Under the pieces are notes generated by a model. That model did no database searches, had not been told where the DNA came from, and saw only the letters and a list, made by a program, of their open reading frames with translations. A DNA stretch of 64,000 nucleotides from Streptomyces cyaneochromogenes (GTDB taxonomy: Bacteria; Actinomycetota; Actinomycetes; Streptomycetales; Streptomycetaceae): assembly GCF_003963535.1 (NCBI RefSeq), contig NZ_CP034539.1, positions 5,332,001 through 5,396,000 of the forward strand, written 5' to 3'. This document shows positions 1 to 8,300 of the stretch, piece after piece. Within the stretch, counting starts at the first letter, position 1. Each line of letters begins with the position of its first letter. The position numbers and the translations under genes were made by a program.

Positions 1-1
1 C

Positions 2-703
2 GAGGCCCGCCCGGACCTCGACGTCGCCCTCGCCGCCCGTGGCGCCCTCGGCGACTGGCTCTCGCCCAAGGGCAGCCGGCACCTGCGCAAGGTCCTGGAC
101 GGGCTCGGCATCACCGTGCACGAGCACGCCGCGGTCACCGCCGTCGCGGCCGACCAGGTCAGCACCGCCGAGGGTGGCACGATCCCGGCCGCGGTCACCG
201 TCTGGACCACCGGTTTCGCCGTCCACCCGATCGCGCGGGCCACCACCCTGGACGTCACCGACACCGGCCAGATCGTGGTCGACGGGACCATGCGCTCGGT
301 CTCGCACCCCGACGTGTACGCCATCGGCGACGCGGCCATGGCGATGGGCGCCGGCGACAAGCCCCTGCGGATGTCGTGCGCCTCGGGCGGCTTCACCGCG
401 TGGCAGGCCGCCGAGGCCATCACGGCCCGCCTGACCGGCGGGAAGCTCCCGAACGTGCCGCTGCGCTACTTCAACCAGTGCATTTCGCTGGGCCGCAAGG
501 AGGGCTTGATCCAGTACGTCACCGCCGACGACCGCGCCGTCCGGGCGGCCCTGACAGGACGCCTTGCCGCCGTCTACAAGGAGCTGGTCTGCAAGGGCGC
601 CGCCTGGAGTGTCGCCAACCCGACGTTCGGCATCCCGGTCCGGCGCCGCCGCGTCGTACGGGATCCCGACCTGGCGGGCGCGGCGGTCAGGGCGTCGGCC
701 TGA
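2..703 (+). CDS. FAD-dependent NADH dehydrogenase-like oxidoreductase (3' part)
   Basis: The gene enters from outside the window, so only about 233 C-terminal residues are visible. They fit the pyridine-nucleotide-disulfide oxidoreductase superfamily, closest in layout to type II NADH dehydrogenases. A DVYAIGDAA motif (codons near 310-340) is the FAD-binding segment that contacts the flavin ribityl chain, and it is followed by the usual region before the C-terminal dimer or membrane domain. The expected role is transfer of electrons from NAD(P)H to a quinone or similar acceptor. The NAD-binding Rossmann motif would lie upstream and cannot be checked. The gene runs towards a convergent, frameshifted regulator. 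Confidence 0.8.
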   Translation, partial: EARPDLDVALAARGALGDWLSPKGSRHLRKVLDGLGITVHEHAAVTAVAADQVSTAEGGTIPAAVTVWTTGFAVHPIARATTLDVTDTGQIVVDGTMRSVSHPDVYAIGDAAMAMGAGDKPLRMSCASGGFTAWQAAEAITARLTGGKLPNVPLRYFNQCISLGRKEGLIQYVTADDRAVRAALTGRLAAVYKELVCKGAAWSVANPTFGIPVRRRRVVRDPDLAGAAVRASA

Positions 704-1645
704 CCGGGCAGGCCCTGGCGGAAGGTGCGGCGGTAGGTGTCCGGGGGCACGCCGAGGGTGCGGTTGATGGCGGCGCAGTGTCGTGGCGGTGCCCATGCCG
801 GTGGCCGTCGCGATGGCGTCGATGCCGTCGTCGGTGCTCTCCAGCAACTCCTGGGCGCGGCGGATCCGTTGGGTCAGCAGCCACTGCAGCGGGGTGGTGC
901 CGGTGGCCGCCCGGAAGTGGCGGCCCAGATGGCGCGAGCTCATCCCGGCCCGGCGGGCCAGGTCCTCCACGGTCAGCGGCCGGTCCAGGCGCTCGACGAT
1001 CCAGGGGAGCAGCGCGGAGAGCGGGTGGTCGTCCCGGGCGGGTACGGGGGCGGCGACGAACTGGGCCTGGCCGCCCGCCCGGTGCGGCGGCACGACCAGT
1101 CGGCGGGCGACGGTGTTGGCGACCGCCGAGCCGTGGTCGAGGCGGACGAGGTGCAGACACAGGTCCATGGCGGCGGCCTTGCCCGCCGAGGTGAGCACGC
1201 CGCCGTTGTCCACGTAGAGCACGTCGGGGTCGACCGTCACCTTCGGGTAGCGCTGGGCGAGCACCTCCGTGTGCGCCCAGTGCGTGGTCGCGCGCTTCCC
1301 GTCCAGCAGGCCGGCGGCGGCCAGGACGAAGGCGCCCGTGCACAGGGAGGCCACCCGGGCGCCCGCCTCGTGGGCCGCGCGCACCGCGTCGACCAGGCCG
1401 GCCGGCGGATCGACGTCGACGTCCGCCCAGCCGGGGACGATCACGGTGTCGGCGTACCGGAGCCGGTCGAGCCCGCCGTCGGGCTCCAGCAGGAACCGGC
1501 CGACCCGCACGGCGTGCGGCCCGCACACGGCGACGTCGTACCAAGGGACCCGCACGTCGGCCGGGGCGGCCCCGAACACCTCGTGGGCCACGGACAGTTC
1601 GAAGTGGAGCATGCCGTCGGTGACGGCCAGCGCGACAGTGCCCAT
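574..1645 (-). pseudogene. GlxA-type transcription regulator (DJ-1/PfpI + AraC HTH), frameshifted near the C-terminus
   Basis: Reading from the ATG at 1645 gives a DJ-1/PfpI-like domain (motif SLCTGAFVLA, then THWAHTE) for about 170 residues, then an AraC-type double HTH (GMSSRHLGRHF ... GMGTATTLRRH). These proteins are transcription activators or repressors whose PfpI-like domain acts as a sensor. At about 766-770 the frame breaks. The expected RRHFNRTLG continues only in another frame, as INRTLGVPPDTYRRTF, consistent with loss of two bases. In the original frame no stop appears before the oxidoreductase gene, while the restored frame stops at 574. Loss hits the second HTH, so DNA binding is probably damaged unless this is a sequencing error. 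The start lies in an inverted repeat. Confidence 0.8.
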
Positions 1646-1679
1646 GTCCGGAATTGTACGAGCCCTGTCGTTCCGGACA
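1645..1679. promoter_or_regulatory. Inverted repeat and leaderless promoter at the GlxA-type regulator start
   Basis: A perfect 9-bp inverted repeat (TGTCCGGAA ... TTCCGGACA, 17 bases apart) overlaps the regulator's ATG. On the minus strand a TACAAT hexamer (plus-strand bases 1653-1658) ends only 7 bases before the ATG, so transcription would start about at the start codon and give a leaderless mRNA. I see no convincing -35. The repeat is a good candidate operator for autoregulation and may also control the divergent saccharopine-dehydrogenase-like gene. Confidence 0.55.
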
Positions 1680-1719
1680 CTCACGGTGGACCGCCGCCCC
1701 CCGCCAGGCTGTTCCACAG

Positions 1720-1776
1720 CAGGTCGAGCAGGTCGAGCAGGTCGAGCAGGTCGAGCAGGTCGAGCAGGTCGAGCAG
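1720..1776. repeat. 9-bp tandem repeat, about six copies
   Basis: The unit CAGGTCGAG is repeated without variation six times (1720-1773), followed by CAG. It lies between the divergent regulator and the start of the next gene, ending 33 bases before its ATG. A reading frame through the repeat would encode Val-Glu-Gln repeats in frame with that gene, but the better ribosome site and conserved start are downstream, so it is probably in the 5' untranslated region. Confidence 0.9.
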
Positions 1777-1809
1777 ACCGGGCGGATCCTTCGAGCACGG
1801 GGAGAACTC

Positions 1810-2844
1810 ATGGGAACGGCGCACATGGTGGCCGTCTTCGGCGCCTACGGGCACACGGGGCGCTTTGTGGTGGCACAGCTGCGGGACCGCGGGTTCGTCC
1901 CGGTCGCCTCCGGCCGGGACATCGACAAGCTGCGGGCGCTGGCCGCCTCCGCGCCCGGCCTCGACATCCGTCCGGCGTCCGTCGACGACCCGGCCTCGCT
2001 CGACCGCGCGCTGGCCGGTGCGGCGGCCGTGATCAACGCTGCCGGGCCGTTCGCCGTCACCGCCGCCCCCGTGATCGAGGCGGCACTGCGCGCCGGGATC
2101 CCGTACGTGGACGTGGCGGCCGAGATCGAGGCCAACCTCGACACCTTCACGCACTTCGCGGACCGCGCCCGCGGCGCGGGAGCGGTGATCGTCCCGGCGA
2201 TGGCCTTCTACGGCGGCCTCGGCGACCTGCTGGCCACCGCGGCCATGGGCGACTGGACGACGGCCGACGAGGCGCACATCGCGTACGGGCTGGACGGCTG
2301 GCACCCCACCGCGGGGACCCGGACCGCGGGCGATGTCTCCCGGTCGCGGCGCGGCGGCCGACGCGTCCGCTACGCGGGCGGGCGCCTGGAGTACCGCGAC
2401 GACGCCGCGCCGACCGAGAAGTGGGCCTTCCCCGACCCGATGGGCACCAGGACCGTCATCGGCGAGTTCACGATGGCCGACGTCGTCACGATCCCCAGCC
2501 ACCTGTCCGTCCCGGAGGTGCGCACCTACATGACGACGGAGGCGGCAGGCGACCTGGCGGCCCCGGACACCCCGGCACCGGCCGCGATCGACGAGAGCGG
2601 CCGGTCCGCGCAGACCTTCCTCGTCGACGTCGTCGTACGCTCCGGCGGCACCGAACGGCGTGCCGTGGCGAGCGGGCAGGACATCTACGCCGTCACCGCG
2701 CCCCTCGCGGTGGAAGCGGTCCACCGCATCCTCACCGGGCGGACCAGAACGGTCGGCGTCGCCTCGGCCGGCGAGATCTTCGACGCACGCGACTTCCTCG
2801 GGGCGCTGTCCGACCGGATCTCCGTCGAACTGCCCCGGACATAG
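1810..2844 (+). CDS. Saccharopine dehydrogenase-like NAD(P)-binding protein
   Basis: A 344-residue protein with an N-terminal Rossmann fold (VAVFGAYGHTGRFV, residues 6-19) followed by the saccharopine-dehydrogenase/trans-acting enoyl reductase type arrangement (VINAAGPFAVTAAPVIEAA, then YVDVAAE). These proteins are NADP-dependent oxidoreductases of varied or unknown substrate. The ATG at 1810 was chosen because GGGGAGA lies just upstream and the Rossmann strand starts immediately after it. An in-frame start at 1654 would add a Val-Glu-Gln repeat tract and is unlikely. A MarR-family regulator follows in the same direction 37 bases later, so the two may be cotranscribed. Confidence 0.8.
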   Translation: MGTAHMVAVFGAYGHTGRFVVAQLRDRGFVPVASGRDIDKLRALAASAPGLDIRPASVDDPASLDRALAGAAAVINAAGPFAVTAAPVIEAALRAGIPYVDVAAEIEANLDTFTHFADRARGAGAVIVPAMAFYGGLGDLLATAAMGDWTTADEAHIAYGLDGWHPTAGTRTAGDVSRSRRGGRRVRYAGGRLEYRDDAAPTEKWAFPDPMGTRTVIGEFTMADVVTIPSHLSVPEVRTYMTTEAAGDLAAPDTPAPAAIDESGRSAQTFLVDVVVRSGGTERRAVASGQDIYAVTAPLAVEAVHRILTGRTRTVGVASAGEIFDARDFLGALSDRISVELPRT

Positions 2845-2881
2845 GCTGTCCCTGCTCAAGCAGTCATCAGCGCGAGGGGTC

Positions 2882-3415
2882 GTGAACGACGTGTCGAATG
2901 ATCCGGGCGCCGCCCCCTCGGCCGGCCCCGCCGCGGACGCGGCCCGTGCGCCGATGCCGCCGTCCGTCCGGGCGGGTGCCATGACCCACGCGATCTTCCG
3001 GGTGGCCCGGCTGCACCGGATGCTCGCCGGCCAGCTCCTGCGCCGGGTGGGCCTGCACCCCGGGCAGGAGCTCGTCATGATGCAGCTGTGGGATCTCGGC
3101 CCGCAGCGTCAGACCGACCTCGTGCGTCTGCTCGGGTCGGACGCGGCCACCATGACCCGTACGGTCAAGCGGCTGGAGACCGCGGGCTTCGTCCGCCGGC
3201 GGCCCAGCGAGACCGACAAGCGGGCCACCATCATCGAGCCCACCGCGGCCAGCCTCGCGCTGCGCAAGGACGTCGAGCAGGTCTGGGCGGAACTCGAGGG
3301 CAGCGTCGCCGACGGTCTGGAGGCGGACGAACAGGACACGATGCTCCGCGTCCTGGACCGTATCGAGGAGCGGCTCAGCAGCGCGGTCGAGCGCCACGAC
3401 CCGCTGTCGGCCTGA
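2882..3415 (+). CDS. MarR-family transcription regulator
   Basis: A 177-residue protein. After a Pro/Ala-rich N-terminus, residues about 40-160 form a MarR winged helix: LHPGQELVMMQLWDLG, the recognition region TDLVRLLGSDAATMTRTVKRLE and the wing RRPSETDKRA. MarR dimers usually repress a nearby gene and release DNA on binding a phenolic or other small ligand. The GTG at 2882 follows GAGGGGTC and another GTG lies three codons on. The adjacent upstream oxidoreductase is the likely target or partner, which is inferred from position only. Confidence 0.85.
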   Translation: MNDVSNDPGAAPSAGPAADAARAPMPPSVRAGAMTHAIFRVARLHRMLAGQLLRRVGLHPGQELVMMQLWDLGPQRQTDLVRLLGSDAATMTRTVKRLETAGFVRRRPSETDKRATIIEPTAASLALRKDVEQVWAELEGSVADGLEADEQDTMLRVLDRIEERLSSAVERHDPLSA

Positions 3416-3890
3416 GCGGCGTCCATCCGCCCGCCCGCGGCCCTCGGCGATATTTCCCTCCTCGATTGTCACTGGCATGCCATCCGCTGCACTCCTCGGC
3501 CAGTGTCCACACACCGTCGTCGGTGTGAGGGGGGACGCGCGGCCGGCTCATCGACCGCCGAATGCACCCCGTCGGCGTCCAGCCGCAGCGTGATCTCGCC
3601 CGGCCGGACCGCGAACGCGTCGCCGCGCACGCTCGGCACCGCGTAACCGCCGGCCTGGTCGATCCGTGCGACCGGCCCTCCGGTGACCGCGCTCACGCTG
3701 CTCGGCATCGCGGCCCTGGTCCCGCGTGCCGATCACGCGTGAGTTGTCCACGGGTGCAGCTCAGCAACTTCGATTCGCTCTGCCTCGTACGCGGGCCACG
3801 GCCTGTCGAACTCGGCGCTGCGTCCACCGCGTACGGCGACACCGCACGTGCCTTGCCGGCGCCACCGTTTCCGGGCGGGCGCCGGGGTGC
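3416..3890. other. Intergenic stretch with a possible decayed coding fragment
   Basis: No intact gene is visible. On the minus strand about 3560-3700 a short coding-like stretch (ARIDQAGGYAVPSVRGDAF) could be the end of a lost gene, but I do not recognise the family. No hairpin terminator stands out between the MarR gene and the convergent helicase. Confidence 0.35.
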
Positions 3891-5369
3891 TCACCTTCCC
3901 TTGGCCGCGGAGGAGGACCGGCGGCGGCCCTGGGCGGGGCGGCCGCGGCCGGTGCGCCGAGCGGAGCCCGTGCGCTCGGGGCGGTTCTCGGTGACGGGCG
4001 GCGTGAGGACGACGGGCACTCCCGAGGGAGTCCGGGCACCGGTGATACGGGTCAGTTCCTCCCCGCCCGAGCGGACCCTGGTGGTCGTCGGGGCGATGCC
4101 GGCGTCGGCCATCAGCCGCGTCACGTCACGGCGTTGGTGGGGCAGGACCAGGGTGACGACGGTTCCGGACTCGCCGGCGCGGGCGGTACGGCCGCCACGG
4201 TGCAGGTAGTCCTTGTGGTCGCCGGGCGGGTCGACGTTGACGACGAGGTCGAGGTCGTCGACGTGGATGCCGCGGGCGGCGACGTTGGTGGCGACCAGGG
4301 CCGTGACGTGCCCGTCCTTGAACTGGGTCAGGGCCCGGGTGCGCTGGGACTGCGACTTGCCGCCGTGCAGAGCCGCGGCCCGCACACCCACGGCCAGGAG
4401 CTTCTTGACCAGCCGGTCCGTGGCGTGCTTGCTGTCCAGGAACATGATCACCCGACCCTCGCGGGCGGCGATCTCCGTCGTGGTGGCGTGCTTGTCGTCG
4501 TCCTCCACGTGCAGCACGTGGTGATCCATCGTCGTGACGGCGCCCGCGGACGGATCGACCGAGTGGACCACGGGATCGTGGAGGTAGTTGCGAACCAGCC
4601 GGTCGACATTACGGTCCAAAGTGGCCGAGAACAGCAGCCGCTGGCCATCGGGCCGCACCTGGTCGAGCAGGGCGGTCACCTGCGGTATGAAGCCCATGTC
4701 GGCCATCTGGTCGGCCTCGTCCAGGACGGTGATCGCGACGCGGTCCAGACGGCAGTCGCCCCGGTCGATGAGGTCCTTGAGCCGGCCCGGCGTCGCGACG
4801 ACGACCTCGGCTCCGTTGCGCAGTGCGTTCGCCTGACGGCCGATCGACAGCCCGCCGACGACGGTGGCGAGCCGCAGGCGCAGCGCCCGGGCGTAGGGGG
4901 TGAGGGCGTCGGTGACCTGCTGCGCCAGTTCCCGCGTGGGGACGAGGACGAGGGCCAGCGGCTGCCGGGGCTCGGCCCGCTGACCTGACGTACGGGCCAG
5001 CAGCGCGAGGCCGAAGGCCAGTGTCTTGCCCGAACCGGTGCGGCCCCGGCCCAGGACGTCCCGGCCGGCCAGCGAGTTCGGCAGCGTCGCGGCCTGGATG
5101 GGGAACGGGACGGTCACGCCTTCGCCGCGCAGCGTGGTCAACAGCCGCTCGGGCATGTCGAGTTCGGTGAACGCCTCGACCGCCGGCAGTGCCGGGGTCA
5201 GCGTGACCGGCAGCGCGAACTCCCCACCGGACGACGCGGCGGGTCGGCCTCCGCGACCGCTCCGCCCGGCCTTGGCCGAACGGGAGGGAGCGCTCTGGCG
5301 GCCCGTCCCCTGCGAGCGGGCGCGATTGCTCCGGGCGGAGCTGCTGTTCGTACGGGCCGAGCGGTTCAT
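3891..5369 (-). CDS. DEAD-box ATP-dependent RNA helicase
   Basis: A 492-residue protein with the full helicase motif set: a Q-motif region (FTELDMPERL, then PFPIQAATLP), Walker A GRTGSGKT near residue 115, PTRELAQQV, the DEAD box (VLDEADQMADMGF, near 215), SAT in LFSATLD, and the second RecA domain ending with HRGGRTARAGESG near 390. The first 60 or so residues and the C-terminal tail are basic and low-complexity, typical of actinobacterial RNA helicases that remodel structured RNA or ribosomes. The ATG at 5369 follows AGGAAGG. It lies 106 bases downstream of a cold-shock gene on the same strand, a pairing that fits RNA unwinding in the cold. Confidence 0.93.
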   Translation of the reverse strand: MNRSARTNSSSARSNRARSQGTGRQSAPSRSAKAGRSGRGGRPAASSGGEFALPVTLTPALPAVEAFTELDMPERLLTTLRGEGVTVPFPIQAATLPNSLAGRDVLGRGRTGSGKTLAFGLALLARTSGQRAEPRQPLALVLVPTRELAQQVTDALTPYARALRLRLATVVGGLSIGRQANALRNGAEVVVATPGRLKDLIDRGDCRLDRVAITVLDEADQMADMGFIPQVTALLDQVRPDGQRLLFSATLDRNVDRLVRNYLHDPVVHSVDPSAGAVTTMDHHVLHVEDDDKHATTTEIAAREGRVIMFLDSKHATDRLVKKLLAVGVRAAALHGGKSQSQRTRALTQFKDGHVTALVATNVAARGIHVDDLDLVVNVDPPGDHKDYLHRGGRTARAGESGTVVTLVLPHQRRDVTRLMADAGIAPTTTRVRSGGEELTRITGARTPSGVPVVLTPPVTENRPERTGSARRTGRGRPAQGRRRSSSAAKGR

Positions 5370-5420
5370 GGGGGACCTTCCTCGATACGGCACCTGTGGC
5401 GCCTGTCGCACCAGTCGCAC

Positions 5421-5460
5421 ATGGCCGGGGCCCACACCCCAAGGTGCGGGCCCCGGCCAT
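5421..5460 (-). terminator. Hairpin between cold-shock gene and helicase
   Basis: A near-perfect 17-bp stem (ATGGCCGGGGCCCACAC with GTGCGGGCCCCGGCCAT) with a 6-base loop lies 16 bases after the cspA-type stop. There is no clear U-tract. It may end cspA transcripts or allow partial read-through into the helicase gene. Confidence 0.7.
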
Positions 5461-5475
5461 GCGTGCGCGTCAGCG

Positions 5476-5679
5476 TCAGGCGGGAACGATGTTCTCGGCC
5501 TGCGGGCCCTTCTGGCCCTGCGTGACGTCGAAGGTAACCTTCTGGCCCTCCTGAAGCTCACGGAAGCCCTGGGTGGCGATGTTCGAGTAGTGGGCGAACA
5601 CGTCCGGGCCGCCACCCTCCTGCTCGATGAAGCCGAAGCCCTTTTCCGAGTTGAACCACTTCACGATGCCAGTTGCCAT
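5476..5679 (-). CDS. Cold-shock protein, CspA family
   Basis: A 67-residue single cold-shock domain of normal family length. It shows both RNA-binding motifs: KGFGFI (RNP1) and VFAHYS (RNP2-like), after the typical start MATGIVKWFN. These proteins bind single-stranded nucleic acid, melt RNA hairpins and can act as antiterminators. The ATG at 5679 follows AGGGAG. An upstream in-frame start would add 20 unrelated residues. A long leader contains a terminator-like hairpin, described separately. Confidence 0.95.
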   Translation of the reverse strand: MATGIVKWFNSEKGFGFIEQEGGGPDVFAHYSNIATQGFRELQEGQKVTFDVTQGQKGPQAENIVPA

Positions 5680-5786
5680 ACTGAATCTCCCTAAGGCAGT
5701 GCCCGGAGTCCGCACCTTACGGACCCGGCGTCGCAGCAACGATTTGACCTGACGGGAAGATCTGCAAAGTCCCGGAAAGCCCCGGA

Positions 5787-5865
5787 AACAAAAAGAGTGC
5801 CCGTCGACGGAAGGTCGAAGAGCACTCAGAAGCCTCTGGTAACCAAAACTGCCACTTCATGTCAA
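5787..5865 (-). promoter_or_regulatory. cspA-type promoter and leader with terminator-like hairpin
   Basis: On the minus strand a consensus TTGACA (5865-5860) is followed after 17 bases by TTACCA (5842-5837), a reasonable vegetative promoter. Just downstream, a stem (GAGTGC with GCACTC, 5827-5795, with further pairing CGAC/GTCG inside) is followed by TTTTTG. This is the form of an intrinsic terminator placed inside the roughly 150-base 5' leader, before the coding region. Confidence 0.6.
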
Positions 5866-5917
5866 GGTAGCACAGCCCGGCCGAGCACCGCGTCGGCTTT
5901 GCGGGGCGGGGAGCCCG

Positions 5918-7312
5918 TCAGCCGATCCGTTCGATCCACTCGCCGCCGCCCAGCGGGTAGTCGTAGCCCGGGCGGTTCACGTCGGCGCTGGTGCGGAACG
6001 GGGCGTCGTCGTTGTCGATGTGGATGGTGCCGCGCCGGCTGCCGCTGGACCAGTCCAGGGTGAGGTCCCAGCGAACGTCGTGCGCCTTCGTGCGGGCGGT
6101 GACGTAGAACACCTCCGGGTCGGACTCGCTGACCTTGTACGGGAAGTCGCGCTGGCCGTTCTTGACGGTGACCGTGGGACTGCCGTTGTCGAGGTCGATG
6201 TCGAACGATTTGGTGCCGACGCCTCCGCCGCAGCCGACGCCCATCGAGTAGTCGTTCCAGGCGAGCGGAGCGCCCTTGGTGAGGACGCGGACGTGCAGGT
6301 CGTTCAGTACGACGGTGTCCTTGCCGGTGCCCTGGACGGTGAGGGCGATCCGCTGTTCGCCCGAGGAGACCGCCCCGTACGCGGCGGCCCAGCGCGGGGC
6401 GTTCTCCTCGTTCGCCGGCGGGCCGACCTGCTCGGGTTCGCTGTTCACGAGGAAGTGCTGGCTGCACGGGTCGTCGTAGACGTAGGGACGGACACCGACG
6501 GCTAGCGGGACGGCGTCGGCGGCACTGCCGTCCGTGGGCCGGCTCCCGCCCTGCTCGCCGTCGCCTCTCGCGGCACCGGACCCGGCGCTCTCGGACCCGG
6601 TGGCGGACGGGGATGAGGACGGCTTGTTCCGCTTCGGGCTCGGCGACGGGGAGGCGGACGGCTTCCGGGTGTCCGCCGTACCGGTGGCCGGCGCGGTGGC
6701 ACCGGCCGCCTCCCGGTCGTCCGAGTCGCTCCCGCCGCCGAGCGGCGGACCCACGGTGAGCACGACGGCTCCCAGGACGGCGGCCACCGCGGCGGAGGCG
6801 ATCAGCACGGTGCGGCGGCGGGGACGACGGGGCGGCGCGGGCTCGCTCGGTACGTCGACGACGACCGGGTCGGGTGGTGCGGCGGCCGTATCGGCCGTAA
6901 CAGCTGCCCCATTCGTATCAGCTGCACCAGCTACATCAGCTGCATCAGCCGTATCGGCCGAAACGGCTCCCGCAGCCGACCCCGACCCCGATCCCGACCC
7001 CGATCCCGACCCCGCCCCCGTGGCCTGGTCCGCCCTGCTTCCCCGTGCCGCGTCCGCCAGGATCCAGCGCCGGTGCAACTCCACCAGCTCCTGCGGTGTC
7101 GCCCGGCAGACCCTCGCGAGGCGTTCCACCGGTGCGTACTCGACGGGCACAGCTGTGCCGTTGCAGTAGCGGTGGAGCGTCGACGTGCTCATGTGCAGCC
7201 GCTTGGCCAGCGCCCCGTAGCTGAGTCCCGAGCGGTCCTTGAGCTCCCGCAGCAGCCGCGCGAACGCCTCCGTTCCATCGGCCCCTGTTGCCCCTGCCAC
7301 CCGTTTCCCCAT
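5918..7312 (-). CDS. Membrane-anchored XRE-type HTH protein with extracytoplasmic domain
   Basis: A 464-residue protein. Residues about 15-80 form an XRE-like helix-turn-helix (LKDRSGLSYGALAKRLHMS, then LHRYCNG). A low-complexity region with a run of Gly-Ser pairs (DNA 6979-7014) follows, then one membrane segment (TVLIASAAVAAVLGAVVLTV, about 170-195), a Ser/Pro/Thr-rich linker and a C-terminal extracytoplasmic domain of about 200 residues. The layout suggests a one-piece membrane sensor with a cytoplasmic DNA-binding head. Similar proteins are common in Streptomyces but their signals are not established. GAGGGG lies directly before the ATG, with unusually short spacing. A lipoprotein with a related-looking Ser/Gly linker is transcribed divergently. 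Confidence 0.8.
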   Translation of the reverse strand: MGKRVAGATGADGTEAFARLLRELKDRSGLSYGALAKRLHMSTSTLHRYCNGTAVPVEYAPVERLARVCRATPQELVELHRRWILADAARGSRADQATGAGSGSGSGSGSGSAAGAVSADTADAADVAGAADTNGAAVTADTAAAPPDPVVVDVPSEPAPPRRPRRRTVLIASAAVAAVLGAVVLTVGPPLGGGSDSDDREAAGATAPATGTADTRKPSASPSPSPKRNKPSSSPSATGSESAGSGAARGDGEQGGSRPTDGSAADAVPLAVGVRPYVYDDPCSQHFLVNSEPEQVGPPANEENAPRWAAAYGAVSSGEQRIALTVQGTGKDTVVLNDLHVRVLTKGAPLAWNDYSMGVGCGGGVGTKSFDIDLDNGSPTVTVKNGQRDFPYKVSESDPEVFYVTARTKAHDVRWDLTLDWSSGSRRGTIHIDNDDAPFRTSADVNRPGYDYPLGGGEWIERIG

Positions 7313-7385
7313 CCCCTCGTGTTCCAGTCCCGCGTTCCAGGGCCACTGCCTCGTCCCTGGTCAGAGGGCGTTTCGGCGTTCCAGC

Positions 7386-7420
7386 GTCCCCAACTGCCCG
7401 CCATGCGTGGCGGTTGGGAC
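7386..7420. promoter_or_regulatory. Imperfect inverted repeat in divergent intergenic region
   Basis: CCGCCA-TGCG-TGGCGG forms a short perfect stem that is extended, with bulges, by GTCCCCAAC on the left and GTTGGGAC on the right. It lies between the HTH membrane protein and the divergent lipoprotein gene, so it could be a binding site or a hairpin in a leader. No promoter hexamers are obvious. Confidence 0.35.
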
Positions 7421-7487
7421 AGATCGCCCCACAAGCTTCGGTCATCCAATCACCACGGCCACCCGAACACCGAAGGGGCACAGCAAC

Positions 7488-8240
7488 ATGTCCAACCTCC
7501 GCACCTCCCGCACCCGTCTCGTCGGCGCCGCCGCGACCGTCGTTCTCGCCGCGCTCTCCCTGACCGCGTGCAACGACGGCTCGGGCGTCAACGACGAGGG
7601 CTCCTCGGCGACCAACTCGCCGACCGCGGGCTCCTCCTCCACCACTGCCCCTTCCGGCGCCTCGTCCTCCGGTTCCGGTTCCGGCTCCGGGTCCACCTCT
7701 GGTTCCACTTCCGGTTCCGACTCCTCCTCGGGGGCCGGTTCCGCCGGCGGCACCACGGGGTCCGGCGGTGGCGGCGCCGCGTCCGGGGCGGAGGCGTCCG
7801 ACTCCGCCGGCAAGCCGGTCACCTGCGAGGGGTCCAACACCAAGACGGTCGCGGCCCCGCTGAACCGCCCCGTGAACCACATGCTGCTCACGGTGACCAA
7901 CACCGGTGGCAAGACCTGCTTCCTCTACGGCTACCCCGCTGTCCGCTTCGGCGAGGCCCAGGCGGTGCCTCCGGTCATCGAGGACTCGCAGCCGCAGGCG
8001 GTCGTCACGCTCGCGCCGGGCGAGTCCGGCTACGCCTCGGTGAACCTGTCGGCCACCGACGGCAGTGGCTCCGACGGCCACACCGTCAACTCCCTGGCCG
8101 TCTACTTCCACGGCCCCTCCGGCAACGAGAGTGTCGGCGCGGGCGCGAGCCCGTCGCTGCCCGCGAAGGGCGTCTACGTCGACGACTCGCTCAAGGTCAC
8201 GTACTGGCAGCAGTCCATGGACGACGCCACCGCCTGGTGA
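7488..8240 (+). CDS. Secreted lipoprotein with DUF4232-like domain
   Basis: A 250-residue protein. The N-terminus is a lipoprotein signal (LAALSLTAC, Cys27 the likely lipidated residue), then a roughly 75-residue Ser/Gly/Thr linker, then a globular domain starting near GKPVTCEGS with paired Cys in VTCEG and KTCFLYGYP. The arrangement LLTVTNTGGKTCFLYGYPAV fits the DUF4232 family of actinobacterial extracellular proteins of unknown function. The ATG at 7488 follows GAAGGGG. Transcribed away from the HTH membrane protein. Confidence 0.8.
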   Translation: MSNLRTSRTRLVGAAATVVLAALSLTACNDGSGVNDEGSSATNSPTAGSSSTTAPSGASSSGSGSGSGSTSGSTSGSDSSSGAGSAGGTTGSGGGGAASGAEASDSAGKPVTCEGSNTKTVAAPLNRPVNHMLLTVTNTGGKTCFLYGYPAVRFGEAQAVPPVIEDSQPQAVVTLAPGESGYASVNLSATDGSGSDGHTVNSLAVYFHGPSGNESVGAGASPSLPAKGVYVDDSLKVTYWQQSMDDATAW

Positions 8241-8300
8241 CGCCCGAGGCGCCCACGAAGAACCGGCCCACAGACCACCCCAGCAGGCAGGTGACCCACC

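Noticed and set aside
1654..1809. N-terminal extension of the saccharopine-dehydrogenase-like protein with Val-Glu-Gln repeats
   Set aside because: The Rossmann motif and a good ribosome site fit the ATG at 1810; the extension is only the tandem repeat read in frame.
687..1826. Long minus-strand frame with Cys-Ser-Thr repeats
   Set aside because: It is the antisense/out-of-frame reading of the GlxA-type gene and of the 9-bp tandem repeat; composition is Arg/Pro-rich without domains.
7488..7800. Gly/Ser repeat tract as a possible CRISPR or VNTR
   Set aside because: The repeats are short, irregular codon repeats for a lipoprotein linker, without spacers or constant repeat length.
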